IMG/VR virus record: IMGVR_UViG_3300022833_000048 | Span: 1-23,768 of that record | Length of the DNA stretch: 23,768 bases | Source of the DNA: a virus | Reading direction: 5' to 3' (one strand) | Shown: one piece after another, positions 13,311 to 19,943 of the stretch | Numbering within the stretch: the first letter of the stretch is position 1 | Layout: the number at the start of each line of letters is the position of its first letter | The notes under the pieces: generated by a model | What the model saw: only the letters and a program-made list of their open reading frames with translations | The model's database searches: none | What the model was told of the DNA's origin: nothing | Translations under genes and position numbers: made by a program

Positions 13311-13878
13311 AGAGTATCGCCTCTCTAGCTACCAATAATGTTAATTGCTTTTTGAAGTGACAGCACTACGGGATTGTCACAGTTGCGCTACGGCGTGACA
13401 TTCAAAGCATGGGTAATGAGCTAGGTAGTAGTAGTGTATTTAAAAATTCAGTTATCAGTATAGGTGAAATTTACAACTTCATCATGGTGCAGTGTTAGAA
13501 TAATGGCGCACCTGACATGAATACTTTATCAGTAATGAAATAGGTAACGTGTAGGAATAATGTATTAACTTGGTTATGCTCTGTGCATTGGCGCGCATCA
13601 TATAGGGTTCTTAAAATAATTCCAGCGTCTATAGTAGTTCCGTATAAAGTCCCTCCGCACAGCATAAAAAGTTTGTATGTGTGAATGCCCAATGGAAAGA
13701 CATTGGCGGGCAAAGTGTTAGCCCTAATGAACACGAGCGTAATAATCCGGCGGTACGCGGTACAGAAAACCCGCCTAAACAATTTTCCTAGTCCATGAAT
13801 TTATGAGATTCGTGGGCTTAATTGTGTGTATTGATTCGCAGTGCATACATAAAGCCTAAACTATATTGGAAAATTATC
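13311..13878. other. AT-rich intergenic stretch without a convincing gene
   Basis: No supported gene is present. It contains GTGACA (13357-13362), TGTCAC (13375-13380) and GTGACA (13395-13400), which pair as overlapping inverted repeats, and two copies of GC[A/G]CTACGG at 13363 and 13385, 22 bp apart. A minus-strand reading frame at 13495-13782 is not supported. A promoter for the gene at 13879 should be here but no strong consensus is visible. Confidence 0.6.
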
Positions 13879-14370
13879 ATGTCACAAATAACTGAATTCG
13901 CACCCGCAATTATCACTGTATCTGGTGCAACCAAATTAGAAAAACAATTAAGCGTAGTTAACTACGCAAGCCCATCTACCAGAATGGCCTTGGCCAATGC
14001 AACTGGCAAAATGGGTATCGCCGCCCGTAATGGAATTGCAAATGGCGGTTTGAATGGTATAGCCAAGCAGTCTAGTATGGGTAACTACAAACCCGCCGCT
14101 GAGTACTTTGCCGCCCGCCTTGGTCAAGGGTTCGTAATATCGAGCCGCAGTACGTTCGAGTCGCTTGCCGACCAAATGGAAGCCCGTATTATGCAAGCTA
14201 AGTCCGCCAAGAATGGCGGCTATGTAACTGACAAAAAGACCGGCGGCCAAAAGCCAAGTGCCGCCCACGCCTTAGCCCTTGAGTTGAAGGCCATCTCGGT
14301 TGAGTTGGTATCAGTTGCGGCTGACTTTGCCATGCAGGGTCGCGAAACCCGCACCGCTATCACTGCGTGA
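13879..14370 (+). CDS. Isolated plus-strand protein of unknown function
   Basis: The 163-aa protein starts at the ATG with TTGGA about 9 bases upstream; an earlier in-frame ATG at 13822 has no ribosome site. It begins MSQITEFAPAIITVSGATKL and is rich in Ala, Gly, Asn and Lys, with a Gly/Asn-rich middle (ARNGIANGGLNGIAKQSSMG), a KSAKNGGYVTDKKTGGQKPS basic loop and a helical C-terminus (HALALELKAISVELVSVAAD). The charge pattern (basic, low in Trp and Cys) would suit a nucleic-acid-binding or virion protein. I do not recognise a family. It is separated from its neighbours by about 830 bases of non-coding DNA before it and 550 after it and has a large hairpin behind it, so it is its own transcription unit. 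Confidence 0.75.
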   Translation: MSQITEFAPAIITVSGATKLEKQLSVVNYASPSTRMALANATGKMGIAARNGIANGGLNGIAKQSSMGNYKPAAEYFAARLGQGFVISSRSTFESLADQMEARIMQAKSAKNGGYVTDKKTGGQKPSAAHALALELKAISVELVSVAADFAMQGRETRTAITA

Positions 14371-14382
14371 GCTTAAGAACCC

Positions 14383-14451
14383 AAGTACTACACGCTTATC
14401 AAAATGGACGTGTTCTATTAAGTACTGCTTTTTGCAGTGCGTGTAGTACTT
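14383..14451 (+). promoter_or_regulatory. Nested hairpin after the isolated gene
   Basis: AAGTACTACACGC (14383-14395) and GCGTGTAGTACTT (14439-14451) form a perfect 13-bp stem. The loop holds a second hairpin, ACTGC-TTTTT-GCAGT (14424-14438). TTTCTTAG follows, a poor U tract. It could be a terminator for the gene at 13879 or a protein-binding cruciform. Confidence 0.65.
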
Positions 14452-14471
14452 TCTTAGGGGCATGTCGGATT

Positions 14472-14483
14472 TGTAGTACTACA
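14472..14483. promoter_or_regulatory. Perfect 12-bp palindrome TGTAGTACTACA
   Basis: TGTAGTACTACA is its own reverse complement and shares GTAGTACT with both arms of the hairpin just upstream. Three related sites within 100 bp suggest a binding site for a dimeric protein. Confidence 0.6.
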
Positions 14484-14564
14484 TTCAGCGCACCCCAAAA
14501 TTGGCTGAATAGATTGACTAAATCCCAAGGCTCATAAGTGCTTGTTTTTAAAGGCTTTCTTATG

Positions 14565-14606
14565 TATCTATCTATCTATTTAGACAATAAGACAATAAGA
14601 CAGTAG
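14565..14606 (+). repeat. Short tandem repeats TATC and GACAATAA
   Basis: TATC occurs about three times (14565-14579), followed by GACAATAA twice and a third, altered GACAGTAG (14583-14606). This is a simple-repeat patch in the non-coding region, perhaps an easily melted element. Confidence 0.6.
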
Positions 14607-14715
14607 AAACAGGCCCCTCGTAAGATTTTGGCACCCTGTCTGGGCTTAAGAATTTCGCCCGCAAAATCCGCTTCATAAAAACAGCTCCCCAAAATCCCCC
14701 TGCCTGTATTCCTCG

Positions 14716-14860
14716 CTGACTAAATACAAACTTTTGGCAGTTTTCACCCACAAAAACAAAAAAATATCATTAGCTTTTCAACGACTTAGCGCGCACACCT
14801 AACCTCATTTCAATTCAGCGCACCACTGACTAAATACACCCCACTTTCTGACTAAATACA
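14716..14860 (+). repeat. Three CTGACTAAATACA iteron-like repeats
   Basis: Exact 13-bp copies lie at 14716-14728, 14826-14838 and 14848-14860, all in the same direction. Spacing is 110 and 22 bp, both multiples of 22, so all sit on one DNA face if the pitch is near 11 bp. A weaker TTGACTAAAT copy lies at 14514. The repeats stand in front of the early operon. Iterons of an origin or phage-specific promoter/operator boxes are the two main readings. The sequence ATTCAGCGCACC is also repeated (14483-14494, 14813-14824). Confidence 0.75.
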
Positions 14861-14923
14861 AAATCTCAGGCCATACACACCCGTCAGACCCCCTCACCCC
14901 TTCAACCAACCGGAGTCACACTC

Positions 14924-15127
14924 ATGGAAAACCACGAAGAACCCAACACAATCACTGTCGAAGCCCGCACCATCTACGGCGCAGTCAAATACTACCCAAT
15001 ATCAGAGCACGCCAAAATCATGGCCAAGTTGGTAGGAACAAAGACCCTCACCGACACCCACATCATGTACATCAAACTACTCGGCTACGTGATACGAGTC
15101 AAGCAAACCCAACCCGAAACACTGTAA
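14924..15127 (+). CDS. Small conserved phage early protein
   Basis: The 67-aa protein is the first gene of the plus-strand operon. The pattern ITVEARTIYGAVKYYPISEH followed by AKIMAKLVGTKTLTDTHIMY and IKLLGYVIRV is one that I know from many phage early regions: a two-strand start, a helix, GTKTLT and a second helix ending in LGY-I. The function is unknown. ACCGGAG lies about 10 bases before the ATG. It stands close behind the CTGACTAAATACA repeats, so it may be the first product under early control. Confidence 0.8.
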   Translation: MENHEEPNTITVEARTIYGAVKYYPISEHAKIMAKLVGTKTLTDTHIMYIKLLGYVIRVKQTQPETL

Positions 15128-15159
15128 CCGAGTGCGCCAGCACTCATGGAGCACTCACC

Positions 15160-15282
15160 GTGACAACACACCAAGACCAGCGAAACAGGGACAACAAACT
15201 GTTCGCACTACTGACCTACATCATACTAATAGTATCCGGCGTTGTTGCGCTGGCAACATACTTCGACGTATTAACCAAGTAA
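15160..15282 (+). CDS. Single-span membrane peptide, 40 aa
   Basis: A GTG start with TGGAG 8 bases before it opens a 40-residue frame. A charged N-terminal part (HQDQRNRDNK) is followed by one hydrophobic segment at about residues 14-35 (LFALLTYIILIVSGVVALAT) and a short end YFDVLTK. A membrane-inserted peptide with a cytoplasmic N-terminus is likely. The TAA stop overlaps the AAGGAG leader of the next gene, so the genes are tightly joined. It could be a host-membrane or superinfection-exclusion peptide; that is a guess. Confidence 0.6.
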   Translation: MTTHQDQRNRDNKLFALLTYIILIVSGVVALATYFDVLTK

Positions 15283-15293
15283 GGAGAAACGAC

Positions 15294-15545
15294 ATGACCG
15301 AATCACGCAAAGTAAACCTGAACATGAACGCTGTGGATATTACAAACGTAATTGGAAACACAAACCGAGCCGAATTCGAAAAGGCAATTGGCTACTTATC
15401 TACATGGAATCTAACATTCCCAGAGGTAAACATATTCTCCGATAGCAAGGACGAATTGACGGCGGTGTATATAACCGCTGAAGGCGAGCGAGGATACGTA
15501 ATTGGTGCAGTATGGCACGAAGACCACTACGGATTCCACAGTTAA
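15294..15545 (+). CDS. Small early protein of unknown function
   Basis: The 83-aa protein starts at the ATG after AAGGAGAAACGAC; a longer frame upstream has no ribosome site and lies over the previous gene. It begins MTESRKVNLNMNAVDITNVI and has a strand-rich C-terminal half with ELTAVYITAEGERGYVIGAV and WHEDHYGFHS. The E-L-T-A-V-Y, then G-x-V-I-G-A-V-W-H-x-D-x-Y-G-F-H-S pattern is known to me from small phage and plasmid proteins without a function. The fold is likely a compact alpha-beta domain. Confidence 0.75.
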   Translation: MTESRKVNLNMNAVDITNVIGNTNRAEFEKAIGYLSTWNLTFPEVNIFSDSKDELTAVYITAEGERGYVIGAVWHEDHYGFHS

Positions 15546-15574
15546 AACCAACCAACCGAAACATTGGAGATGAC

Positions 15575-15748
15575 ATGAAAAACTACGCCGTAGAACTGAA
15601 GCGCACATCGTATGTGACGATAGTCGTAGAGGCCAACACACAAGAGGAGGCCGAAGATTTGGCATGGGAGGAACTAGAGTCAGGCGAATCCTATGGCATT
15701 TCAGACGACGCCGACTGGCAAGTAAACAGTATTGACATAACCGACTAA
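15575..15748 (+). CDS. Small early protein with a ferredoxin-like pattern
   Basis: The 57-aa protein begins MKNYAVELKRTSYVTIVVEA and continues NTQEEAEDLAWEELESG and a final WQVNSIDIT strand. The beta-beta-helix-beta order with V-E-A-x-T-x-E-E-A-x-x-x-A is that of the short phage proteins often called YcgL- or DpnD-like; no enzyme motif is visible. The start with TTGGAGATGAC is clear; an earlier, longer in-frame start lies inside the upstream gene. Confidence 0.75.
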   Translation: MKNYAVELKRTSYVTIVVEANTQEEAEDLAWEELESGESYGISDDADWQVNSIDITD

Positions 15749-15757
15749 GGAGACGAC

Positions 15758-15937
15758 ATGACACAAGTAGTAGTTAGCAAAGAACTATTGGAGCGGGTAA
15801 TCAACTACCTGCAGGACGCCGAAGAAACCCACTACGAGGAGACCATAGACACCTACGGCGTTGACTCGGACGAAGTCAACGGGCACATATACGAGACCTG
15901 CCGCATCCTGCGGTGCGAATTGGGAGAAACAGAATGA
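15758..15937 (+). CDS. Small acidic early protein
   Basis: The protein is 59 aa, acidic and mainly helical: VVVSKELLERVINYLQDAEE, then TIDTYGVDSDEVNGHIYETC and RILRCELGETE. The layout (helix, acidic loop, helix) resembles short phage proteins with V-S-K-E-L-L-E-R-V-x-x-Y-L-x-D, of unknown role. AAGGAGACGAC precedes the ATG and the stop overlaps the next ATG (ATGA). It was too short for a 60-residue cutoff. Confidence 0.7.
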   Translation: MTQVVVSKELLERVINYLQDAEETHYEETIDTYGVDSDEVNGHIYETCRILRCELGETE

Positions 15938-16089
15938 CAAACGAGCAACTAAAACAAGCCCAATACATCGCAGAGTACATACAAGAGGAGTTGGGCAGGG
16001 GTGTAAGCCCTAGTGACATAGGCGCATGGCTGATAGCCGATGCGATGGACGCCTATGAGGGCGGAGCCGCTGGCACAGTACCGCCCTGA
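15934..16089 (+). CDS. Small early protein, 51 aa
   Basis: It begins MTNEQLKQAQYIAEYIQEEL and continues GRGVSPSDIGAWLIADAMDA and YEGG. Helical, with I-x-E-x-I-x-E-E-L-G-x-G-V-S-P-S-x-I-G-x-W-L-I; I know this pattern from small phage proteins without a function. The start is set by the ATGA overlap with the previous gene. Beyond the stop, a second frame (16040-16150) overlaps its end and could encode a 36-aa peptide (see findings). Confidence 0.7.
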   Translation: MTNEQLKQAQYIAEYIQEELGRGVSPSDIGAWLIADAMDAYEGGAAGTVPP

Positions 16090-16167
16090 AATCCTGTCTG
16101 GCTACACGCAGTCAGACGTTGATGAACCGATAGAACCGCTTAATCATTAAACCTTTGGAGAACTCAG

Positions 16168-16365
16168 ATGAAATTCGCATTTATCCCAAAAGCCCAATAC
16201 AGCATCGGGCAAATCATCGAAGTGCATGGCAAGCCCATGCGAGTAGAAAGCTACACCCACACAGGCAAGAACGTCACAGTTCACACGCTTGAGGGCGCAC
16301 CACGTTTTGAGCGCATTGTGTGCATATGCACCGATGCCCAACCAATTCAAGCGGAGATGACATGA
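16168..16365 (+). CDS. Small beta-rich early protein
   Basis: The 65-aa protein has FIPKAQYSIGQIIEVHGKPM, then RVESYTHTGKNVTVHTLEG and IVCICTDAQPI. The G-Q-x-I-E-V-x-G-x-x-M-R-V-x-S-Y-x-H-T-G-K-N-V pattern is typical of small barrel-like phage proteins. The function is unknown. TTGGAG precedes the ATG, and the stop overlaps the next start (ATGA). Confidence 0.75.
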   Translation: MKFAFIPKAQYSIGQIIEVHGKPMRVESYTHTGKNVTVHTLEGAPRFERIVCICTDAQPIQAEMT

Positions 16366-16544
16366 ACGGATACATTGCTTTTTACAACGGCAAGCAAATC
16401 GAGGTATATGCCGACACCTCCTATGAAGCACAAAAAACAGCCATTGCTCAACTACGGCCACCGAAGTCCAAGCAGCACATGGTCACAGTGGTGTTGGCCG
16501 AGAAAAACGGCCAACAGGTAACTCACTCGACGGAGGGAATATGA
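16362..16544 (+). CDS. Conserved small phage protein (MNGYIAFY type)
   Basis: The 60-aa protein begins MNGYIAFYNGKQIEVYADTS and continues YEAQKTAIAQLRPPKSKQH and VTVVLAEKNGQQVTHSTEG. I have met this strand-helix-strand protein in many aquatic phages, always small and without function. The start is set by the ATGA overlap with the upstream gene and by GCGGAGATGAC. The A-D-T-S-Y-E-A-Q helix is the most fixed part of the family. Confidence 0.85.
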   Translation: MNGYIAFYNGKQIEVYADTSYEAQKTAIAQLRPPKSKQHMVTVVLAEKNGQQVTHSTEGI

Positions 16545-16568
16545 GCCGCACAACCTAGGAGAAACGAC

Positions 16569-16655
16569 ATGAACACGCTAACCAGAATTACTTTACTTGT
16601 CTACGCAGTTGCCATAGTGGTACTTGCACTGGACATGTTTGTATGGCGACCGTAA
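16569..16655 (+). CDS. Single-span membrane peptide, 28 aa
   Basis: A 28-residue frame follows a strong TAGGAGAAACGAC leader. The sequence is one membrane segment (residues about 4-24, LTRITLLVYAVAIVVLALDM) and a short basic end (VWRP). Its good ribosome site argues for a real gene. It lies 76 bases before the MoxR-like gene. It could act on the host membrane; function unknown. Confidence 0.55.
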   Translation: MNTLTRITLLVYAVAIVVLALDMFVWRP

Positions 16656-16731
16656 GCCGCCTGTCAGCTTACACAATAACAATGAACCCTGTAAGTAAAT
16701 ATAGAACACATAACAACCAAAGGAAACCATC

Positions 16732-17736
16732 ATGAAATATCAGAACATCAAAACATCCATCATCGAACAGTTCAAGGCCCCACGCGGTAACGTGGTCGTG
16801 CCGTTTATCCTAGGTGCGCCCGGCGGCGGTAAGTCAGCCTGCGCCCGTGAAGTAATCGCCTCGCTGGACATACCGCCGGAGCGAGTAGTAGAGTTCACCG
16901 CATCACTGCGCGACCCAGTGGACGTAATGGGCACGCCCAGTAACAAGGGTGAGTTCACACGCTGGACGCCACCCGAGGAGTTCTACAACCTGCGCAGTGG
17001 AGTAGGAAAATCAGCACTCATTCTGGAGGAATTATCTGACGCGCCTGTCCCCATGCAGAACGCGCTGTGCAGTGTGATTTACGACCGCCGCGCTGGTAAC
17101 TTGCAGTTGTCCGACCAGCTGTTCATCATCGCCACAGGTAACCGCACCGAGGACAAGTCAGGAGCCAACCGGATAACCAGCAAGCTGGCAGGGCGTACAC
17201 GACGATTTGACTTCTCGGAGAACATCGACGACTGGACAGTGTGGGCGCTGGATAACGACATTGACCCAGTACTGATTCAGTTCCTACGCTTCCGACCCGG
17301 GCTGTTGTCTGACTTCGACGCCAACCGCTTCGCCAACCCCACGCCTCGTACATGGGAGCGGGTTAACCTGATTCCTGAGTCACTGGCTAAAGACTTGTTC
17401 TACGACAACGTAGCTGGCGAGGTAGGTGAGGGCGCAGCCGCTGAGTACACAGGGTTCCGCAAGATATACGCTTCGCTCCCAGACGTTGATTCTGTATTGT
17501 TGTCGCCAGATACAGCAGAAGTTCCGACTGACCCAGCTACGCTGTTCGCCCTGACTGGTGCACTGGCTAACAAGGCCACCAAGGACAACTTCGACCGAGT
17601 TACTAAATACACAGCCCGCTTGCCGCGTGAGTTCGATGTGATGTGTACCAAGGACGCGATTCGTAAAACACCAGATGTACGCCGCACCCGCAGCTTTATC
17701 GAGTGGGCCTCACGTAACGCAGAAGTATTGATGTAA
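16732..17736 (+). CDS. MoxR-like AAA+ ATPase
   Basis: The 334-aa protein is an AAA+ ATPase of the MoxR/CobS type. Motifs in order: Walker A GAPGGGKS (28-35), Walker B ALILEEL (95-101, acidic Glu99-Glu100), sensor 1 IATGN (Asn137), arginine-finger region SKLAGRTRRFDF (150-161) and sensor 2 PTPRTWERV (Arg206). The VDVMGTP and RRAGN segments match MoxR. Such ATPases form hexamer rings and remodel or load a partner, usually a VWA protein; the VWA partner is two genes downstream. AAAGGA precedes the ATG. In phages this gene is often called cobS by similarity, but no cobalt-insertion genes are present, so cobalamin synthesis is unlikely. The ATPase and sensor residues appear intact. Confidence 0.92.
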   Translation: MKYQNIKTSIIEQFKAPRGNVVVPFILGAPGGGKSACAREVIASLDIPPERVVEFTASLRDPVDVMGTPSNKGEFTRWTPPEEFYNLRSGVGKSALILEELSDAPVPMQNALCSVIYDRRAGNLQLSDQLFIIATGNRTEDKSGANRITSKLAGRTRRFDFSENIDDWTVWALDNDIDPVLIQFLRFRPGLLSDFDANRFANPTPRTWERVNLIPESLAKDLFYDNVAGEVGEGAAAEYTGFRKIYASLPDVDSVLLSPDTAEVPTDPATLFALTGALANKATKDNFDRVTKYTARLPREFDVMCTKDAIRKTPDVRRTRSFIEWASRNAEVLM

Positions 17737-17764
17737 CAACCTACACACTAAAGGATAACTAACC

Positions 17765-18646
17765 ATGACAACACATACCAAACTAGCAGACAAGGCCATG
17801 CTTGTGAAGCTCACTACACGTAGAGTCTCATTGACCAAGCGCGATGAGTACCTTACGCGAACCTTACAAACACAAGAGAATGACAAGTCTCTGACTGTAC
17901 TGACCAAGTTGTTCAAGCAGCCCGCCTCACCAGTTCGCCAAATCATGGCGGCGTACAACGAGGTGTACCAGTACCACAAGACCAACACACTACCGTATAT
18001 AGATGGAGGCCCCCGACTGCTGCCTTCGGAGCGGTATATAAACTACACCGAGGAGATGCGACACCTAATAGCTAAGGCAGACAAGCTACTGGACGCCTAC
18101 ATGCCGCAGTACACCAGCTTAGTAGACGACGACGTGGCGTACCGTAACAGTTCTACGTTCACAGGGCGGGTAAGGGCTAGCTCCCTTGATTACCCATTGG
18201 CGCAGGAGTTTGCACAATCAATGTCAATTGACCTACGCTTTCAGCCCATGCCTTGCGAGTCACACTTTTTGTTTGACTTGTCCGAAGACGACCTAGCATC
18301 GTTCCGCCGCTCGGAGGAAGAGGCCGCACTGATGGCCAACACCGATACGCTACAGCGCATGCTCAAGCCGATCAAGACACTGGTAGACAGGCTGGCCGAG
18401 TACCGAGGTGAGAAGGGCGAGCGCTTCCACAACAGTCTGGTAGAGAACGTAATCGACGGGTGTAAGTTAGCCCGCCAGCTGTCACTGTCCCCCACGCCTG
18501 AGTTGTTGGCTGAGATTGCCTTGTTGGAGGACGTAGCCAAGGGTTACTTAGATAACGTGGAGATTATCAAGGGAAGTGCGCATGCCAGAGAGCAAGCTCG
18601 CAGTAAGTTAGCGGAAGTAGCATCAAAGATGTCAATGTTTTCATAA
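17765..18646 (+). CDS. Helical middle protein of MoxR-VWA cassette (DUF3150-like position)
   Basis: The 293-aa protein is helical and charged. It begins MTTHTKLADKAMLVKLTTRR, has RHLIAKADKLLDAYMPQYTS, a mid part SHFLFDLSEDDLASFRRSEE, and C-terminal helices around LAEIALLEDVAKGYLDNVEI. Phage MoxR-like and VWA genes often flank a DUF3150 protein of about this size; the early V-K-L-x-x-R-R-V-S-L-T-K-R-D-E-Y motif and the central L-L-D-A-Y-M-P fit loosely. I cannot show the family. By position it should be a substrate adaptor or structural link between the ATPase ring and the VWA protein. The stop TCATAAGGAG overlaps the leader of the next gene. Confidence 0.75.
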   Translation: MTTHTKLADKAMLVKLTTRRVSLTKRDEYLTRTLQTQENDKSLTVLTKLFKQPASPVRQIMAAYNEVYQYHKTNTLPYIDGGPRLLPSERYINYTEEMRHLIAKADKLLDAYMPQYTSLVDDDVAYRNSSTFTGRVRASSLDYPLAQEFAQSMSIDLRFQPMPCESHFLFDLSEDDLASFRRSEEEAALMANTDTLQRMLKPIKTLVDRLAEYRGEKGERFHNSLVENVIDGCKLARQLSLSPTPELLAEIALLEDVAKGYLDNVEIIKGSAHAREQARSKLAEVASKMSMFS

Positions 18647-18658
18647 GGAGAATTCACC

Positions 18659-19768
18659 ATGGCAGTAACCAAGTTAGACCGCGCCAAAGTATCGGTTGTG
18701 TCACAGCATCCGTTCTTCGCATCCATACTCATGAAGCGCAAGCTCATCGAGGACAACACCATCAAGACCGCCGCAGTCGATCAGCGCGGGCAGATTTACT
18801 ACAACCCAGAGTTCGTAGAGAGCCTGTCGGTCGATCAGCTAGTGTTCGTACTGTGCCATGAGGTAGGTCACGTTATCGGTCAGCACTCGCTACGTCGCGG
18901 CACCCGCCAAGCCAAGCGCTGGAACACAGCCGGTGACGCATGGATTAACGACATGCTCAAGGCAGCGGACATCGGCGAGTTCGTCGACGGTTGCGTAGAC
19001 ATGCCCGGCTCCAAAGACCGCACGGTAGACGCTATCTACGACGGGTTACCAGATCAGCCAGACGGTAGCGGCTCAGGCCCCGGCGGTATCGGTGATGACA
19101 TCATAGAGCGAGGCGACCCCCTCAGTTCCGAGGAGGCATCGCAGATCGACGCTGAGACTCGTGTGGAAGTAGCACAAGCAGCACAGGCTGCCAAAGCACA
19201 GGGAAAGATGACGGCTGGCCTAGACAAAATTGTGACTGAGCTACTGGATGTGCGGGTGCCTTGGTACGACGTACTAGAGCGCTACATGATTGCATTCACC
19301 AAGGGTGACTACTCATGGGCACGACCTAACCGCAGGTTTACTGATGTGTACCTGCCTAGCGTTGGCAAGATAGCGACCATGGGAGAGTTCGTACTGCAGG
19401 TCGATGTGTCCGGCTCGATCACAAAGCGCGAGTTAGATTACTACAACAGCCACATGACTCGTATAGTAGAGCAGTGTTCGCCGGAGCGAGTTCACGTCTT
19501 GTACACAGACTCAAGTGTTGTAAAGCACGTAGTGTTTGAGCAGGGCGAGGAGTTCGCACTGGAGTTCTACAGCGGCGGGGGCACTGACATGGAGTCAGGC
19601 TTCGACTACCTAGACAAGGAGGGGATTTCACCGGAAGTATTCGTGTGTCTCACTGACGGCTACACGGACTTCAACACGTCGAAAGCCCCGACTTACCCCG
19701 TTGTCTGGTGTATTTCCAGCGACATCGAAGCGCCATACGGCGACAACATTCACTTTTCTTTGGAGTAA
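18659..19768 (+). CDS. Metallopeptidase-like VWA protein (DUF2201 type)
   Basis: The 369-aa protein has two domains. Residues 1-135 are a zincin-like domain with HEVGH (67-71) and a later Asp in NTAGDAWIND (Asp93) as possible third ligand. A Gly/Ser linker with DGSGSGPGGIGDD (135-148) and an Ala/Gln-rich helix (166-182) follow. Residues 240-369 are a VWA domain with the metal site DVSGS (Asp249, Ser251, Ser253), GGGTD (Thr309) and LTDGYTD (Asp333), all conserved. This matches DUF2201, known as MoxR partner proteins. The HExxH is intact, so proteolysis is possible, though in this family activity is not proven. AAGGAG precedes the ATG and overlaps the end of the middle gene. It likely works in a complex with the upstream ATPase. 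Confidence 0.93.
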   Translation: MAVTKLDRAKVSVVSQHPFFASILMKRKLIEDNTIKTAAVDQRGQIYYNPEFVESLSVDQLVFVLCHEVGHVIGQHSLRRGTRQAKRWNTAGDAWINDMLKAADIGEFVDGCVDMPGSKDRTVDAIYDGLPDQPDGSGSGPGGIGDDIIERGDPLSSEEASQIDAETRVEVAQAAQAAKAQGKMTAGLDKIVTELLDVRVPWYDVLERYMIAFTKGDYSWARPNRRFTDVYLPSVGKIATMGEFVLQVDVSGSITKRELDYYNSHMTRIVEQCSPERVHVLYTDSSVVKHVVFEQGEEFALEFYSGGGTDMESGFDYLDKEGISPEVFVCLTDGYTDFNTSKAPTYPVVWCISSDIEAPYGDNIHFSLE

Positions 19769-19771
19769 AAA

Positions 19772-19924
19772 ATGGCTACTGAACAATCACTTACAACGCA
19801 ACTAAACGACCTAGTAAAAACATACGATCAGCTAATAGCTCAGTGCTACGTAGCACTTCGCGAAGACGCACCGCAAGAGGAGCGTGACGCACTTCGAGAT
19901 GCGATCAAGCCGGAAACCAAGTAA
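19772..19924 (+). CDS. Small helical protein after the VWA gene
   Basis: The 50-aa protein begins MATEQSLTTQLNDLVKTYDQ and continues LIAQCYVALREDAPQEERDA. It is a helix pair, acidic at the end. The TTTGGAGTAAAAA leader overlaps the VWA stop, so it is translated with the cassette. I see no known domain. It may be a small accessory subunit, but nothing more can be said. Confidence 0.65.
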   Translation: MATEQSLTTQLNDLVKTYDQLIAQCYVALREDAPQEERDALRDAIKPETK

Positions 19925-19943
19925 CAACTAAGGAGAACCTACC

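Noticed and set aside
13495-13782. Minus-strand 95-aa reading frame in the AT-rich intergenic stretch
   Set aside because: It starts at a TTG, its residue mix is unlike its neighbours, no family pattern is seen and it is flanked by non-coding repeats. A weak TAGGA before the TTG is the only support.
16656-16731. Promoter for the MoxR cassette in the 76-base gap
   Set aside because: TTACAC and TATAGA-like pieces exist but spacing and match are poor; not strong enough to list.
17600-17615. A further ACTAAATACA copy in the MoxR gene as a fourth iteron
   Set aside because: It is in coding DNA (Thr-Lys-Tyr-Thr), lacks the CTG start of the 13-mer and is far from the others; likely chance.
16732-19768. 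Cobalamin (cobS/cobT) pathway
   Set aside because: Although phage MoxR-like genes are often named cobS, no cobalamin synthesis gene is present, so the cassette is described as MoxR-VWA only.
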